A DNA stretch of 62,496 nt from an uncultured Sutterella sp. (GTDB lineage Bacteria; Pseudomonadota; Gammaproteobacteria; Burkholderiales; Burkholderiaceae_F). A program made the translations under genes and the position numbers. Position 1 is the stretch's first letter. Each line of letters begins with the position of its first letter. This document shows, piece by piece, positions 8,241 to 16,337 of the stretch. The notes beneath the pieces were generated by a model. It had not been told where the DNA came from and searched no databases. It saw only the letters and a list, made by a program, of their open reading frames with translations. Location: NCBI GenBank assembly GCA_900544335.1, contig UQUS01000008.1, positions 1 through 62,496 of the forward strand. The letters run 5' to 3'.

Positions 8241-8270
8241 AAAACAGCAACCCGCGGGTTGCTGTTTTGC
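8241..8270. terminator. Bidirectional terminator between the AbgA-like gene and metK
   Basis: A perfect 30-bp palindrome with arms CAAAACAGCAACCCG (8241-8255) and CGGGTTGCTGTTTTG (8256-8270). Folded RNA would have a GC stem and a short loop with T-rich ends on either strand. It serves the two converging genes. Confidence 0.85.
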
Positions 8271-8294
8271 TTTCGGGAATGTTTAAACCGTGCC

Positions 8295-9473
8295 TTAGAT
8301 TCCGGCAGCGTTTCTAAGCGCCTGAACCTTATCGCACAGCTCCCACGTAAATTCCGGCTCTTCGCGTCCGAAGTGACCGTAGGCGGCCGTCTTTTCGTAG
8401 ATGGGGCGACGCAAATCGAGCATCTTGATGATGCCGCCCGGACGCAAATCGAAGATTTCGGAAACAAGTTTCGTCAATTTTTCGTCAGAAATGACGCCGG
8501 TGCCGGACGTGCGAACCGTAATGTTCATCGGGTCGGCCAAGCCGATGGCGTAGGCCACCTGAACTTGGCAGCGTCGAGCTAGCCCTGCGACAACGATGTT
8601 CTTGGCGATGTACCGGCAAGCGTAAGCCGCCGAACGGTCGACCTTCGTGGGGTCCTTGCCGGAAAAAGCGCCGCCCCCGTGCGGGCAGGAGCCGCCGTAT
8701 GTATCAACGATAATCTTGCGTCCCGTAAGGCCGCAATCGCCTTGGGGACCGCCTGTGACAAAGCGCCCCGTCGGATTGACGAGGAACTTGGTGTCCTTGA
8801 GCCACTCTTTGGGCATCATCGGACGAATGATGTTTTCAATCACGGCTTCGACAAATTCGGGCTTCATAGCGTTACCGTCACTCCACTCGGGATCGTGCTG
8901 CGTCGAAAGCACAATCTTGTCAGCGGCAACGGGCTTGCCGTCCACATAGCGAAGCGTCACCTGGCTCTTGGCATCGGGGCGCAGATACGGCATCGTGCCG
9001 TCACGGCGCACGCGTGACTGCTGCTGCACGAGCTGATGCGCGTAGTAAATGGCCGCGGGCATCAAGGTCGGCGTTTCATCACAGGCAAAACCGAACATCA
9101 AGCCCTGGTCACCCGCGCCCTGTGTTAACGAGTCACCGTTTTTTTCATCCACGCCCTGCTTGATATCGGGCGACTGCTTGTCATAGCAAACGCGAACCTG
9201 ACAGGTTTTCGCGTCAATGCCGTAGGCTTCATCAACGTATCCGATGCGCTTTAAGACGCGACGCACAACGCCTTCGTAGTCGACATCGGCTTTTGTAGTA
9301 ATTTCACCGGCCAGAACAACAAGGCCCGTCGTGCAAAGCGTTTCGGCAGCAACACGGCTTAACGGATCCTGCTCAATGCAGGCGTCCAAAATTGCATCGG
9401 AAATCTGGTCGGAAACTTTGTCCGGGTGCCCTTCACTGACGGACTCGGACGTAAAAAGAAAATCGCTGGCCAT
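8295..9473 (-). CDS. metK: S-adenosylmethionine synthase
   Basis: This 392-residue enzyme makes SAM from methionine and ATP. It has the N-terminal TSESVSEGHPDKVSDQISD, the hexapeptide GAGDQG with MFGFACDETP, and the GGGAFSGKDPTKVDRS loop that holds the phosphates. Length and motifs match bacterial MetK. The ATG at 9473 follows CAGGAGTTAC, a clear ribosome-binding site. It is transcribed alone and divergently from mutY. I looked for a SAM or SAH riboswitch in the 5' region and did not recognise one. Confidence 0.97.
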   Translation of the reverse strand: MASDFLFTSESVSEGHPDKVSDQISDAILDACIEQDPLSRVAAETLCTTGLVVLAGEITTKADVDYEGVVRRVLKRIGYVDEAYGIDAKTCQVRVCYDKQSPDIKQGVDEKNGDSLTQGAGDQGLMFGFACDETPTLMPAAIYYAHQLVQQQSRVRRDGTMPYLRPDAKSQVTLRYVDGKPVAADKIVLSTQHDPEWSDGNAMKPEFVEAVIENIIRPMMPKEWLKDTKFLVNPTGRFVTGGPQGDCGLTGRKIIVDTYGGSCPHGGGAFSGKDPTKVDRSAAYACRYIAKNIVVAGLARRCQVQVAYAIGLADPMNITVRTSGTGVISDEKLTKLVSEIFDLRPGGIIKMLDLRRPIYEKTAAYGHFGREEPEFTWELCDKVQALRNAAGI

Positions 9474-9706
9474 TTGTAACTCCTGTGTGTCAAGCGTTTT
9501 TAGGACAGCGCCTTACGCATGACTGTGTGCGGAGTAACTCCAGCGACTGTTGATGCGGAGACGCTTTAGCGGTATTTTCTGAATCGCCCCGCAAGTTGTC
9601 GGAATTAACTCGGCGATTTGCCCGCTATCATACCCTCTTTACGGCAATCGGCAAGTTCGTTTTGTTAAACCTGCCGACCTTTTTAAGTGCGAAGGGTTGG
9701 TCTTTT

Positions 9707-10732
9707 ATGGTCGCGACAGATGACTTTACGGGTTTCTCTCAGGCGCTGATTCGATGGCAAAAATCCTTCGGTCGGCACAATTTACCCTGGCAGGTAACCG
9801 ATCCTTACCGAAGGTGGCTTTCCGAAATCATGCTGCAACAAACGCAAGTGAGCGTTGTGGCGGACTACTTTGCCCGTTTTATCGCGGCCTACCCGACCCT
9901 AAAAGACCTTGCACAAGCCGATGAAGACGATGTGATGCGTCTTTGGGCCGGACTCGGATACTACTCGAGAGCAAGGAACCTTCTTGCCTGCGCCAAGGTG
10001 CTGGTTCGGGATTGGGGCGGGGTGTTTCCGCAACACGTGAAAGACCTCATGACACTCCCAGGCATCGGGCAAAGTACAGCAGGGGCCGTCGCAAGCTTTT
10101 CCTTTGATGCCCAAGCACCGATTATGGATGGCAACGTCAAGCGCGTCTTTGCTCGCGTCCTTGCGCTTGCTACCCCTCTTGAAGTCGCTGCGACACAAAA
10201 AACGCTTTGGGAATTTGCTCAAGCCCGGGTGCCGAAAAAGGATCCCGGCATCTACAACCAAGCCCTCATGGATATCGGCTCCCTTGTTTGCACGAGGACG
10301 AACCCTAAGTGCGAAACCTGTCCAATTCGCGCCTGGTGCAAAGCTTTTGCGCTCGGTCAACCCCTTTTATTTCCCGTGCGCAAGGAAAAGCGCGCTAAGC
10401 CGGAAAAAGAAACCTGCATGCTCCTTTACTCCCACGGCGACCGGCTTTGGCTCACAAAGCGGGAAGGAAACGGCGTCTGGCGAGGTCTTTGGAGCCTACC
10501 GGAGAGACCCTCGAGTTCCGGGGAACCGATCGCAACGTTCTTACATACGTTCTCGCACTACCGATTGCATGCACGGATTTACGAAATTGCTTGGCCCGAC
10601 GGCAAAACCGACCCCGGGAAAGGTAAGTGGATCGCCTGGAGCGACATTGAAGCCGAGGCGCTTGCCGCTCCCGTCAAACGGGCTCTTCTTGCCTTGCGTG
10701 CACAATTACCCGATTTCGTCTTTTCCGTGTAG
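9707..10732 (+). CDS. mutY: A/G-specific adenine DNA glycosylase
   Basis: The ATG at 9707 gives 341 residues, and the conserved region starts within 20 codons (WQKSFGRHNLPWQ). It has WLSEIMLQQTQ, the helix-hairpin-helix LPGIGQSTAGAV, the catalytic aspartate in PIMDGNVKRV, and the [4Fe-4S] pattern C-x6-C-x2-C-x5-C in VCTRTNPKCETCPIRAWC. The C-terminal third resembles the NUDIX-like domain that recognises 8-oxoguanine. MutY removes adenine mispaired with 8-oxoG. A further in-frame start at 9596 is less likely because the added 37 residues are not family-like. The 3' end overlaps the converging phosphatase gene by 27 nt. Confidence 0.94.
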   Translation: MVATDDFTGFSQALIRWQKSFGRHNLPWQVTDPYRRWLSEIMLQQTQVSVVADYFARFIAAYPTLKDLAQADEDDVMRLWAGLGYYSRARNLLACAKVLVRDWGGVFPQHVKDLMTLPGIGQSTAGAVASFSFDAQAPIMDGNVKRVFARVLALATPLEVAATQKTLWEFAQARVPKKDPGIYNQALMDIGSLVCTRTNPKCETCPIRAWCKAFALGQPLLFPVRKEKRAKPEKETCMLLYSHGDRLWLTKREGNGVWRGLWSLPERPSSSGEPIATFLHTFSHYRLHARIYEIAWPDGKTDPGKGKWIAWSDIEAEALAAPVKRALLALRAQLPDFVFSV

Positions 10733-11344
10733 CGTCAAAACGCCGTCCCGAACCATATAGACGACGTTTTGATTGCCGGTTAGGGTCTCGAAATTAAGAT
10801 TCGTTCGAATGCCCTGCGTCTGACACAGGGCCATTAACGTTCTTAACAACCCGAAGTGCCCGACAAGAAGTGTCGTTTGCGTACAAGCATCAATCACGGC
10901 ACTGATGCGCTCTTGAAAGAGACTACCGGCCTCACCTTCGGGCGGCGTATACGAAAGCGGGGCGTGAAGTCGCATATACCAGCAGTGCGGATACTTTTCT
11001 CGAATTTCATCGTGCGTCATGCCCTCGAGTAACCCGTAACTTTGTTCCTTAAGGCCGTCGACAGGAAGAATCTTCCCCGGAAGATGCGCCTCACGACAGA
11101 CAATTTGTGCCGTTTGCATGGCGCGGGTAAGAGGACTGACTTTGATTGCAACGGAGTCAAGGGGAATCGCTTCTCTAGCCAGGAGATTTCGCAAAATCGT
11201 TCCGTTCGCAAGCGCCTGCTTTCTGCCGGTTTCATTTAAGGGAATGTCTTTTCTTCCTTGGAGTTTCTTTTGAAGATTCCAATCGGTCTGACCGTGCCGA
11301 ATCACAAACAAAACGTCCGGAAAATGAATCACAGAACATGCCAT
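10706..11344 (-). CDS. Histidine phosphatase family protein (phosphoglycerate mutase-like)
   Basis: The 212-residue protein carries the phosphohistidine motif LFVIRHGQTDWN near residue 15, the substrate-binding KVSPLTRAMQTA near 70, a YGLLEGMTHDEIREKYP segment and the second catalytic histidine in LLVGHFGLLRTL. These define the histidine acid phosphatase/PGAM superfamily. It could be a CobC/GpmB-like phosphatase, but no cobalamin genes are nearby, so no specific role is assigned. It converges on mutY with a 27-nt overlap. Confidence 0.85.
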   Translation of the reverse strand: MACSVIHFPDVLFVIRHGQTDWNLQKKLQGRKDIPLNETGRKQALANGTILRNLLAREAIPLDSVAIKVSPLTRAMQTAQIVCREAHLPGKILPVDGLKEQSYGLLEGMTHDEIREKYPHCWYMRLHAPLSYTPPEGEAGSLFQERISAVIDACTQTTLLVGHFGLLRTLMALCQTQGIRTNLNFETLTGNQNVVYMVRDGVLTLHGKDEIG

Positions 11345-11414
11345 GCTAAGCCTCCGAGAGCACCTATTGTAGCGGTATCATCTACCCTTCTTGTGTACGC
11401 TCTTACCGATTGCT

Positions 11415-12422
11415 ATGAAGCCTTTGATTTGTATTCCCATGGGTGATCCGGCCGGAATCGGTCCGGAAATTCTTGCCGCTACAGCCTGCGATTCGACCGT
11501 TTACAAAACGGCTCGCCTTGTCGGCATCGGCGATCGGCGTGTTTTACAGCGTGCGGCACAAGCCATGGGCGTTGCGCCCTGCCTTCATGATGTCGATCTG
11601 GCGCTTGACGACCTCCGAGACGACGGACTCAATTTCGTGGACTTAGCCAATGCGGATCCGAATACATTTGAAGTCGGCAAACCCGGTCCCGTGAACGGTC
11701 GCGCCGCCTACGAATATGTCGCCGCTGCCGCAAAACTTGCTCTTGCCGGCAAAGTCGACGCCTTGGCCACCACGTGCCTTAATAAGGAGGCACTACACAT
11801 GGCGCACGTTCCCTACATCGGTCACACGGAAATTTTGGCCGGGATTGCCGGCGTTAAGAACCCGCTGACGATGTTTCAGGTGCGCTCGCTCAGAGTCTTT
11901 TTCTTAACGCGACACCTGTCGTTAAAGAAAGCCTGCGAGGCCGTCACAAAAGACCATCTTCTTACCTTTATTTTTCAGTGTAGTGATGCGTTAAAAACAC
12001 TCGGAATTGCCGAGCCGCGTCTTTTTGTTGCCGGGCTCAATCCTCACTGTTCGGATAACGGTCTTTTCGGCACCGAAGAGCGCGATGCCATAACTCCGGC
12101 CGTTCTTGCCGCGCGGCAAGCCGGTTGTGACGTTCAAGGTCCCTTTCCGGCTGACTCGGTCTTTCACAGGGCGCTTGTGAACAAGTCGTGTGATGCCGTC
12201 ATCTCGCTTTACCACGACCAAGGACACATTGCTACCAAGATGGTGGATTTCGAGCGCACGATTTCCGTGACGCTCGGACTGCCGTTCTTGCGAACATCGG
12301 TCGACCACGGGACGGCCTACGACATCGCCGGCAAAGGGGTTGCGAGTCCTGTGAGTCTTCTTGAGGCCGTGCGGCTTGCCGCCTTGTATGCGCCCTTTTT
12401 TAAGCACTCACACAAAGCATAA
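11415..12422 (+). CDS. pdxA: 4-hydroxythreonine-4-phosphate dehydrogenase (PdxA family)
   Basis: The ATG at 11415 gives 335 residues starting MKPLICIPMGDPAGIGPEI, a near-perfect PdxA N terminus. Metal ligands are visible in IGHTEILAG, GLNPHCSDNGLFG and YHDQGHIATK. PdxA oxidises 4-phosphohydroxy-L-threonine in pyridoxal phosphate synthesis. The PdxA2 subgroup acts instead on 4-phospho-D-threonate or D-erythronate, and the neighbouring Gfo/Idh oxidoreductase leaves that possibility open; however, no DUF1537 kinase, the usual PdxA2 partner, is present. A 76-nt gap separates it from that oxidoreductase on the same strand. Confidence 0.87.
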   Translation: MKPLICIPMGDPAGIGPEILAATACDSTVYKTARLVGIGDRRVLQRAAQAMGVAPCLHDVDLALDDLRDDGLNFVDLANADPNTFEVGKPGPVNGRAAYEYVAAAAKLALAGKVDALATTCLNKEALHMAHVPYIGHTEILAGIAGVKNPLTMFQVRSLRVFFLTRHLSLKKACEAVTKDHLLTFIFQCSDALKTLGIAEPRLFVAGLNPHCSDNGLFGTEERDAITPAVLAARQAGCDVQGPFPADSVFHRALVNKSCDAVISLYHDQGHIATKMVDFERTISVTLGLPFLRTSVDHGTAYDIAGKGVASPVSLLEAVRLAALYAPFFKHSHKA

Positions 12423-12498
12423 ATCGGCTGTCGTCCCTTTTTCCCTCAGGCAAAGGCACCTTACAATTCGAACGTTGGGGAAGTATTTTGGAGTTTTT

Positions 12499-13566
12499 AT
12501 GAATTTTGCCATTATCGGTTGCGGCCGAATTGCCGCCAATCACGTCAATGCCGCCATTCGAAGCGGGATGAATGTCGTTGCTCTGTGCGATTTAAGCCAA
12601 AGAGCCATGGACGCCATTCGGTACGAATTTAAGCTGGACCAAACCAAGACCTACACTGATTTCAAGCAGATGCTCAAAGAAAACCGGATTGACGTTGTCA
12701 GTCTTGCCGTCGATAGCGGCATTCGGGCAAAAATCGCGCTGTCCGTTTTGGATTTCGGTGTGCATCTGATTGTCGAAAAACCGATGGCGATGAGCCTACC
12801 TGATGCCGATGCCATGTTGGAAAAAGCCGAAGCCAAAGGCGTCAAGATTTGTGTTTGTCAACAAAATCGCTACAACGAGGCCGTGCAGGCCACGCGCCGA
12901 GCCTTAGAGCAAGGGCGTTTCGGCAAGCTCTCGCACGGAACCGTGCAGATTCTTTGGCATAGAAGCCACGACTACTACGCTCAGGCGGCTTGGCGCGGCA
13001 CGTGGGCTCGCGACGGCGGTGCCCTGATGAATCAGTGCATTCACGGCATTGATTTACTCCGCTGGATGATGGGAGACGAAATCGACTGCGTTTACGGCGC
13101 AACACGCCGGCGCTTTCACCCCTATATCGAAGCAGAAGACGTCGGTCTTGCCGTCGTTTCCTTTAAAAACGGCGCCATTGCCACGATTGAAGGAACAACC
13201 AACGTCTTTCCGAAGAACTTAGAAGAGTCGCTTTGCCTTTTCGGCGAAAAAGGCACCGTCAAGATTGCCGGAGAATCGACTAACGAAATTGCCATTTGGC
13301 AGTTTGACGAAGAGCGCCCGGAAGACGAAAAAATCCGCTCTCTTAAGGAGCAAACCGCCAATGTGTACGGTAACGGACACCTACGCATCTTCGCGGACAT
13401 GAAAGAGGCTATCGAACAAGACCGTAAGCCGTATGTAGACGGCGCCTGCGGACGGCGCGCCTTGGAACTTGTCCTTGCAATCTACAAGAGTCAGAAGACA
13501 GGGCTACCGGTTCAGTTGCCGCTCACAGATTTTGCCAGCACGGACATGGCCGGAGAATTTGACTGA
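12499..13566 (+). CDS. Gfo/Idh/MocA-family NAD(P)-dependent oxidoreductase
   Basis: The ATG at 12499, after TTTTGGAG, gives 355 residues. An N-terminal Rossmann fold is seen in MNFAIIGCGRIAANHVNAAI, followed by LIVEKPMAMSLPDADAM, which holds the EKP motif of this family, and by GGALMNQCIHGIDLLRWMMG with the catalytic His/Asp region. These enzymes oxidise or reduce sugars, inositols and related compounds; the substrate here is unknown. It follows the pdxA gene on the same strand. The open frame extends upstream into pdxA but lacks a suitable start there. Confidence 0.88.
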   Translation: MNFAIIGCGRIAANHVNAAIRSGMNVVALCDLSQRAMDAIRYEFKLDQTKTYTDFKQMLKENRIDVVSLAVDSGIRAKIALSVLDFGVHLIVEKPMAMSLPDADAMLEKAEAKGVKICVCQQNRYNEAVQATRRALEQGRFGKLSHGTVQILWHRSHDYYAQAAWRGTWARDGGALMNQCIHGIDLLRWMMGDEIDCVYGATRRRFHPYIEAEDVGLAVVSFKNGAIATIEGTTNVFPKNLEESLCLFGEKGTVKIAGESTNEIAIWQFDEERPEDEKIRSLKEQTANVYGNGHLRIFADMKEAIEQDRKPYVDGACGRRALELVLAIYKSQKTGLPVQLPLTDFASTDMAGEFD

Positions 13567-13624
13567 TTTTTCTGCTTTTGTCGGCAACTTTCGTTATCTT
13601 GCCGACAACTTTACGCAACATCGG

Positions 13625-14023
13625 CTAACTTTGTCCGTACTTGAACGCCCGGAGTTTCCGGGCGTCTCGTTTGGTCGGACGCCCCTTGCGAATCGAGTCA
13701 GCCGGCTCCTCGGCATAACGCTTAAGTTGCGAGAGGCGCTCCCGCCTCTGCCTGGATTCAAGAGTCTCTTCATAGAGCTTTTGGGCATCACACGCCGGTC
13801 CTCGCGTATCGCTAGTGCCTGCAACAACAACATCAAAGCGAACGCCTGCGCGTTCGATTTGAAGTTTGTCCCCGCTTCGAACCTCTCGAGACGGTTTCAT
13901 CCGCTCACCGTCAATGCGCACACGTCCGAGCTCAACGGCTTCCTTTGCAAGCGACCGCGTTTTAAAAAATCGTGACGCCCACAACCATTTGTCAATTCGT
14001 TCACCGCTTTGCTCTGCGAGCAT
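13625..14023 (-). CDS. hslR: S4-domain RNA-binding protein, Hsp15-like
   Basis: The ATG at 14023 is preceded by GAGGAAAAAAAG, a good ribosome-binding site, giving 132 residues. The first 70 form an S4 domain (RIDKWLWASRFFKTRSLAKEAVELGRV begins it, with VRSGDKLQI closing it). The basic C-terminal tail (RKGRPTKRDARKLR) matches the Hsp15 pattern. Hsp15 binds free 50S subunits that carry a stalled nascent chain and helps recycle them. A longer start at 14083 exists in the same frame but has a weaker ribosome-binding site. It is divergent from aroD with about 60 nt between them. Confidence 0.85.
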   Translation of the reverse strand: MLAEQSGERIDKWLWASRFFKTRSLAKEAVELGRVRIDGERMKPSREVRSGDKLQIERAGVRFDVVVAGTSDTRGPACDAQKLYEETLESRQRRERLSQLKRYAEEPADSIRKGRPTKRDARKLRAFKYGQS

Positions 14024-14085
14024 CTTTTTTTCCTCAATCGACTGTGCTTGCGATATTATGATTGAACTTACTTTAAGGCTCATGT

Positions 14086-14823
14086 ATGCGAACAGTCAAC
14101 GTCGGACGCGTCCGGCTCGGTCCGAAACCGGTAAAAACACTTGTCAGTCTTGAGGGCGCCACACCGAAGGCGCTCTGCGAGAAAGCCCGAGAGCTCGACA
14201 GCGAGCCCGTTGATATTCTTGAGTGGCGAGTCGATTCGTTTCGCAATCGCACCGTTCCCGCACTCAAAAAGACACTCTCAAAGTTGCGTGAGGCAACAGG
14301 TAAGCCCCTATTAGTTACTGTGCGCACGTGCCGCGAAGGCGGCAAAGCTGATTTGTCTCGACAAGACTACAAAAACCTTCTAATCGAACTTCTGGCAGAA
14401 ATCGCTCCCGATGCCCTTGACGTGGAATTCGGGCGCGGCGATATCGCCTCGCTTGTTGCGGCGGCGCACGAAAAGAAGGTTCCCGTTATCGCAAGCTTTC
14501 ATGACTTTTCGAAAACGCCTTCCGAAAGCGCTCTTTTAAAAAAACTTGCTCGCATGGAGAATGGCGGCGCGGATGTTCTGAAAATCGCCGTGATGCCTAA
14601 AACGCCGTCGGACGTTTTGCGCCTTTTAAAGGTCCTGCTTGTTGCGCGCAAAACCCTTAAGTCTCCGATTGTGGCCATTGCCATGGGGCAACTCGGCACC
14701 TTGACGCGTATTGCAGGAGGCCAGTTCGGGTCGTGCGCCACGTTTGCAGGCTTCGGGAAAGTCTCTGCTCCCGGGCAACTTGATCTTCACGAGACAATCC
14801 GTTTTCTTTCCTTCTCCGAATGA
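14086..14823 (+). CDS. aroD: 3-dehydroquinate dehydratase, type I
   Basis: The 245-residue protein has the class I AroD features: VDILEWRVDSF near residue 50, the catalytic histidine in PVIASFHDF near 143 and the Schiff-base lysine in GADVLKIAVM near 170. It ends with a MGQLGTLTRI and GSCATFAGFG segment. It catalyses dehydration of 3-dehydroquinate in the shikimate pathway. Length is typical. It is followed after 63 nt by the LarA-like gene on the same strand. No other aro gene is nearby. Confidence 0.93.
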   Translation: MRTVNVGRVRLGPKPVKTLVSLEGATPKALCEKARELDSEPVDILEWRVDSFRNRTVPALKKTLSKLREATGKPLLVTVRTCREGGKADLSRQDYKNLLIELLAEIAPDALDVEFGRGDIASLVAAAHEKKVPVIASFHDFSKTPSESALLKKLARMENGGADVLKIAVMPKTPSDVLRLLKVLLVARKTLKSPIVAIAMGQLGTLTRIAGGQFGSCATFAGFGKVSAPGQLDLHETIRFLSFSE

Positions 14824-14886
14824 CCGATAGCGCAGGTTTTTTGTCACTCCTATAATGGAACACGCCTTCTACTGACGGAGCATCTT

Positions 14887-16164
14887 ATGTCCTTGAAACA
14901 ATATGATTTTGCCTACGGGCGCGGTCGTAAAACATTCTCTTTGGATGACTCGGATGTCATTGCCACCGTGCGAACCGAAGAGTTCCCTGTCATGGCCGAT
15001 GTCAAAGCCGGCGTTTTGGACGCCGTTCGCCATCCAATCGGATGCGACTCCTTGGACAATATAGTCAAACCCGGTCAAACCGTGGCATTTATTTGCAACG
15101 ATCCGACACGCGTTGCCAATAGTTATGATTTCATGCCGGTTCTCGTCGATGAAATGAATCGACTCGGCATCAAAGATGAGGACATGAAGATTGTCTTTTC
15201 TTTAGGCTCGCACCGCGATATGACGCACGAAGAAATGGTCGCGGCCGTCGGAGAAGAGGTGGCCTCGCGCCTTAAGATGTACAACTCCACGTGCACGGTT
15301 CAAGATGACTTCGAATACTTCGGAAAGACTTCACGCGGCACCCCCGTCTGGATCAACAAACATCTTTGCGATGTCGACCACGTCATCCTCACGGGCACCA
15401 TCGTACATCACTATTTTTCCGGCTACGGCGGCGGACGCAAGGCGATTTTGCCCGGGTGCGCGGCAATGGAAACCATTCGCGTCAACCATAGTTTCATGCT
15501 CGACGAACATGCCGGCTTAGGAAAAACCGTCGGCAATCCCGTTTATGAAGATCAGATGGAAGGCGTGGCCCTGTTTGCCAAGGGCCGCTCCCTATTTCTC
15601 TTTAATGCCATCCTGAACGCCAAACACCAGTTCCTTAAGATGTTTGCCGGCGACTACATTGCCGCTCACAAGGCGGCCTGCCGCTTTGTCGACGAAGTGT
15701 ACGGCTGCGTCATTCCTGAGGAAGCCGAACTGGTCGTTGCCAGTTGCGGCGGCTATCCGAAAGACATCAACGTCTATCAGATGCAAAAGACCATGGATAA
15801 CGCCATGTGTGCCGTCAAGAAGGGCGGCGTTGTCATTCTCTTTGCCGACTGTGAGGAAGGCTCGGGTTCGAAAGTTTTGGAAGAAACCTTCCGTCGTTTA
15901 AAGACGCCGAAGGCTATCAAGTGCGAACTCGAACACGATTTCCGAATCGGTGCCAACAAGGCCTTTGCCATTACGCGACCCTTATCGAAAGCACGCTACA
16001 TTCTGGTGACGCGGCTGGATAAGGCGCTTGCGAAAGACATGCTCTTTACCGCAGCCGTCGATTCGTTTGAAGAAGCGTATGCCGTCGCCAAACAATACGT
16101 CGGAGAGCACCCCAAGACCATCTTGATGCCCGAAGGAAGTCTGACGGTTCCGCGTGTGGCCTAA
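14887..16164 (+). CDS. LarA-family nickel-pincer racemase/epimerase (lactate racemase-like)
   Basis: The 425-residue protein matches the LarA fold (DUF2088). The residues known to matter in LarA are all in place: His109 in GSHRDM, His174/His175 and Lys185 in TIVHHYFSGYGGGRKAILPG, and His201 in IRVNHSFML; the lysine corresponds to the one that binds the pyridinium thioamide nickel cofactor. LarA interconverts D- and L-lactate, and relatives act on malate and other 2-hydroxyacids. The cofactor genes larB, larC and larE are not in this window, so either they lie elsewhere or the protein works differently. It may be co-transcribed with aroD. Confidence 0.87.
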   Translation: MSLKQYDFAYGRGRKTFSLDDSDVIATVRTEEFPVMADVKAGVLDAVRHPIGCDSLDNIVKPGQTVAFICNDPTRVANSYDFMPVLVDEMNRLGIKDEDMKIVFSLGSHRDMTHEEMVAAVGEEVASRLKMYNSTCTVQDDFEYFGKTSRGTPVWINKHLCDVDHVILTGTIVHHYFSGYGGGRKAILPGCAAMETIRVNHSFMLDEHAGLGKTVGNPVYEDQMEGVALFAKGRSLFLFNAILNAKHQFLKMFAGDYIAAHKAACRFVDEVYGCVIPEEAELVVASCGGYPKDINVYQMQKTMDNAMCAVKKGGVVILFADCEEGSGSKVLEETFRRLKTPKAIKCELEHDFRIGANKAFAITRPLSKARYILVTRLDKALAKDMLFTAAVDSFEEAYAVAKQYVGEHPKTILMPEGSLTVPRVA

Positions 16165-16189
16165 GCGATTATTTTTACTGTAACGAACC

Positions 16190-16210
16190 GCCGCAGGGAC
16201 CTCCTGCGGC
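16190..16210. other. GC-rich hairpin after the LarA-like gene
   Basis: Arms GCCGCAGG (16190-16197) and CCTGCGGC (16203-16210) pair perfectly over a 5-nt loop 25 nt after the stop. No T-run follows, so it may be a weak or Rho-assisted terminator or an mRNA-stabilising hairpin. Confidence 0.45.
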
Positions 16211-16337
16211 GCCCGAATGATCCGAAAGCAAAGTCGCAACGCATCGCTATTTTTCTGTTCTGCCCGCTTTAACGAGGCGCTTGAACCCGATATAGTTTGC
16301 ACTTTGCTTCATTTTTCAATCATCACGATTTTTATCC

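Noticed and set aside
9474..9706. SAM or SAH riboswitch upstream of metK
   Set aside because: I compared the minus-strand leader with motifs I know for SAM-I, SAM-II and SAH switches and saw no convincing core; not tested by computation.
16190..16210. Rho-independent terminator after the LarA-like gene
   Set aside because: The hairpin is good but lacks a T-run, so it is listed only as a hairpin.
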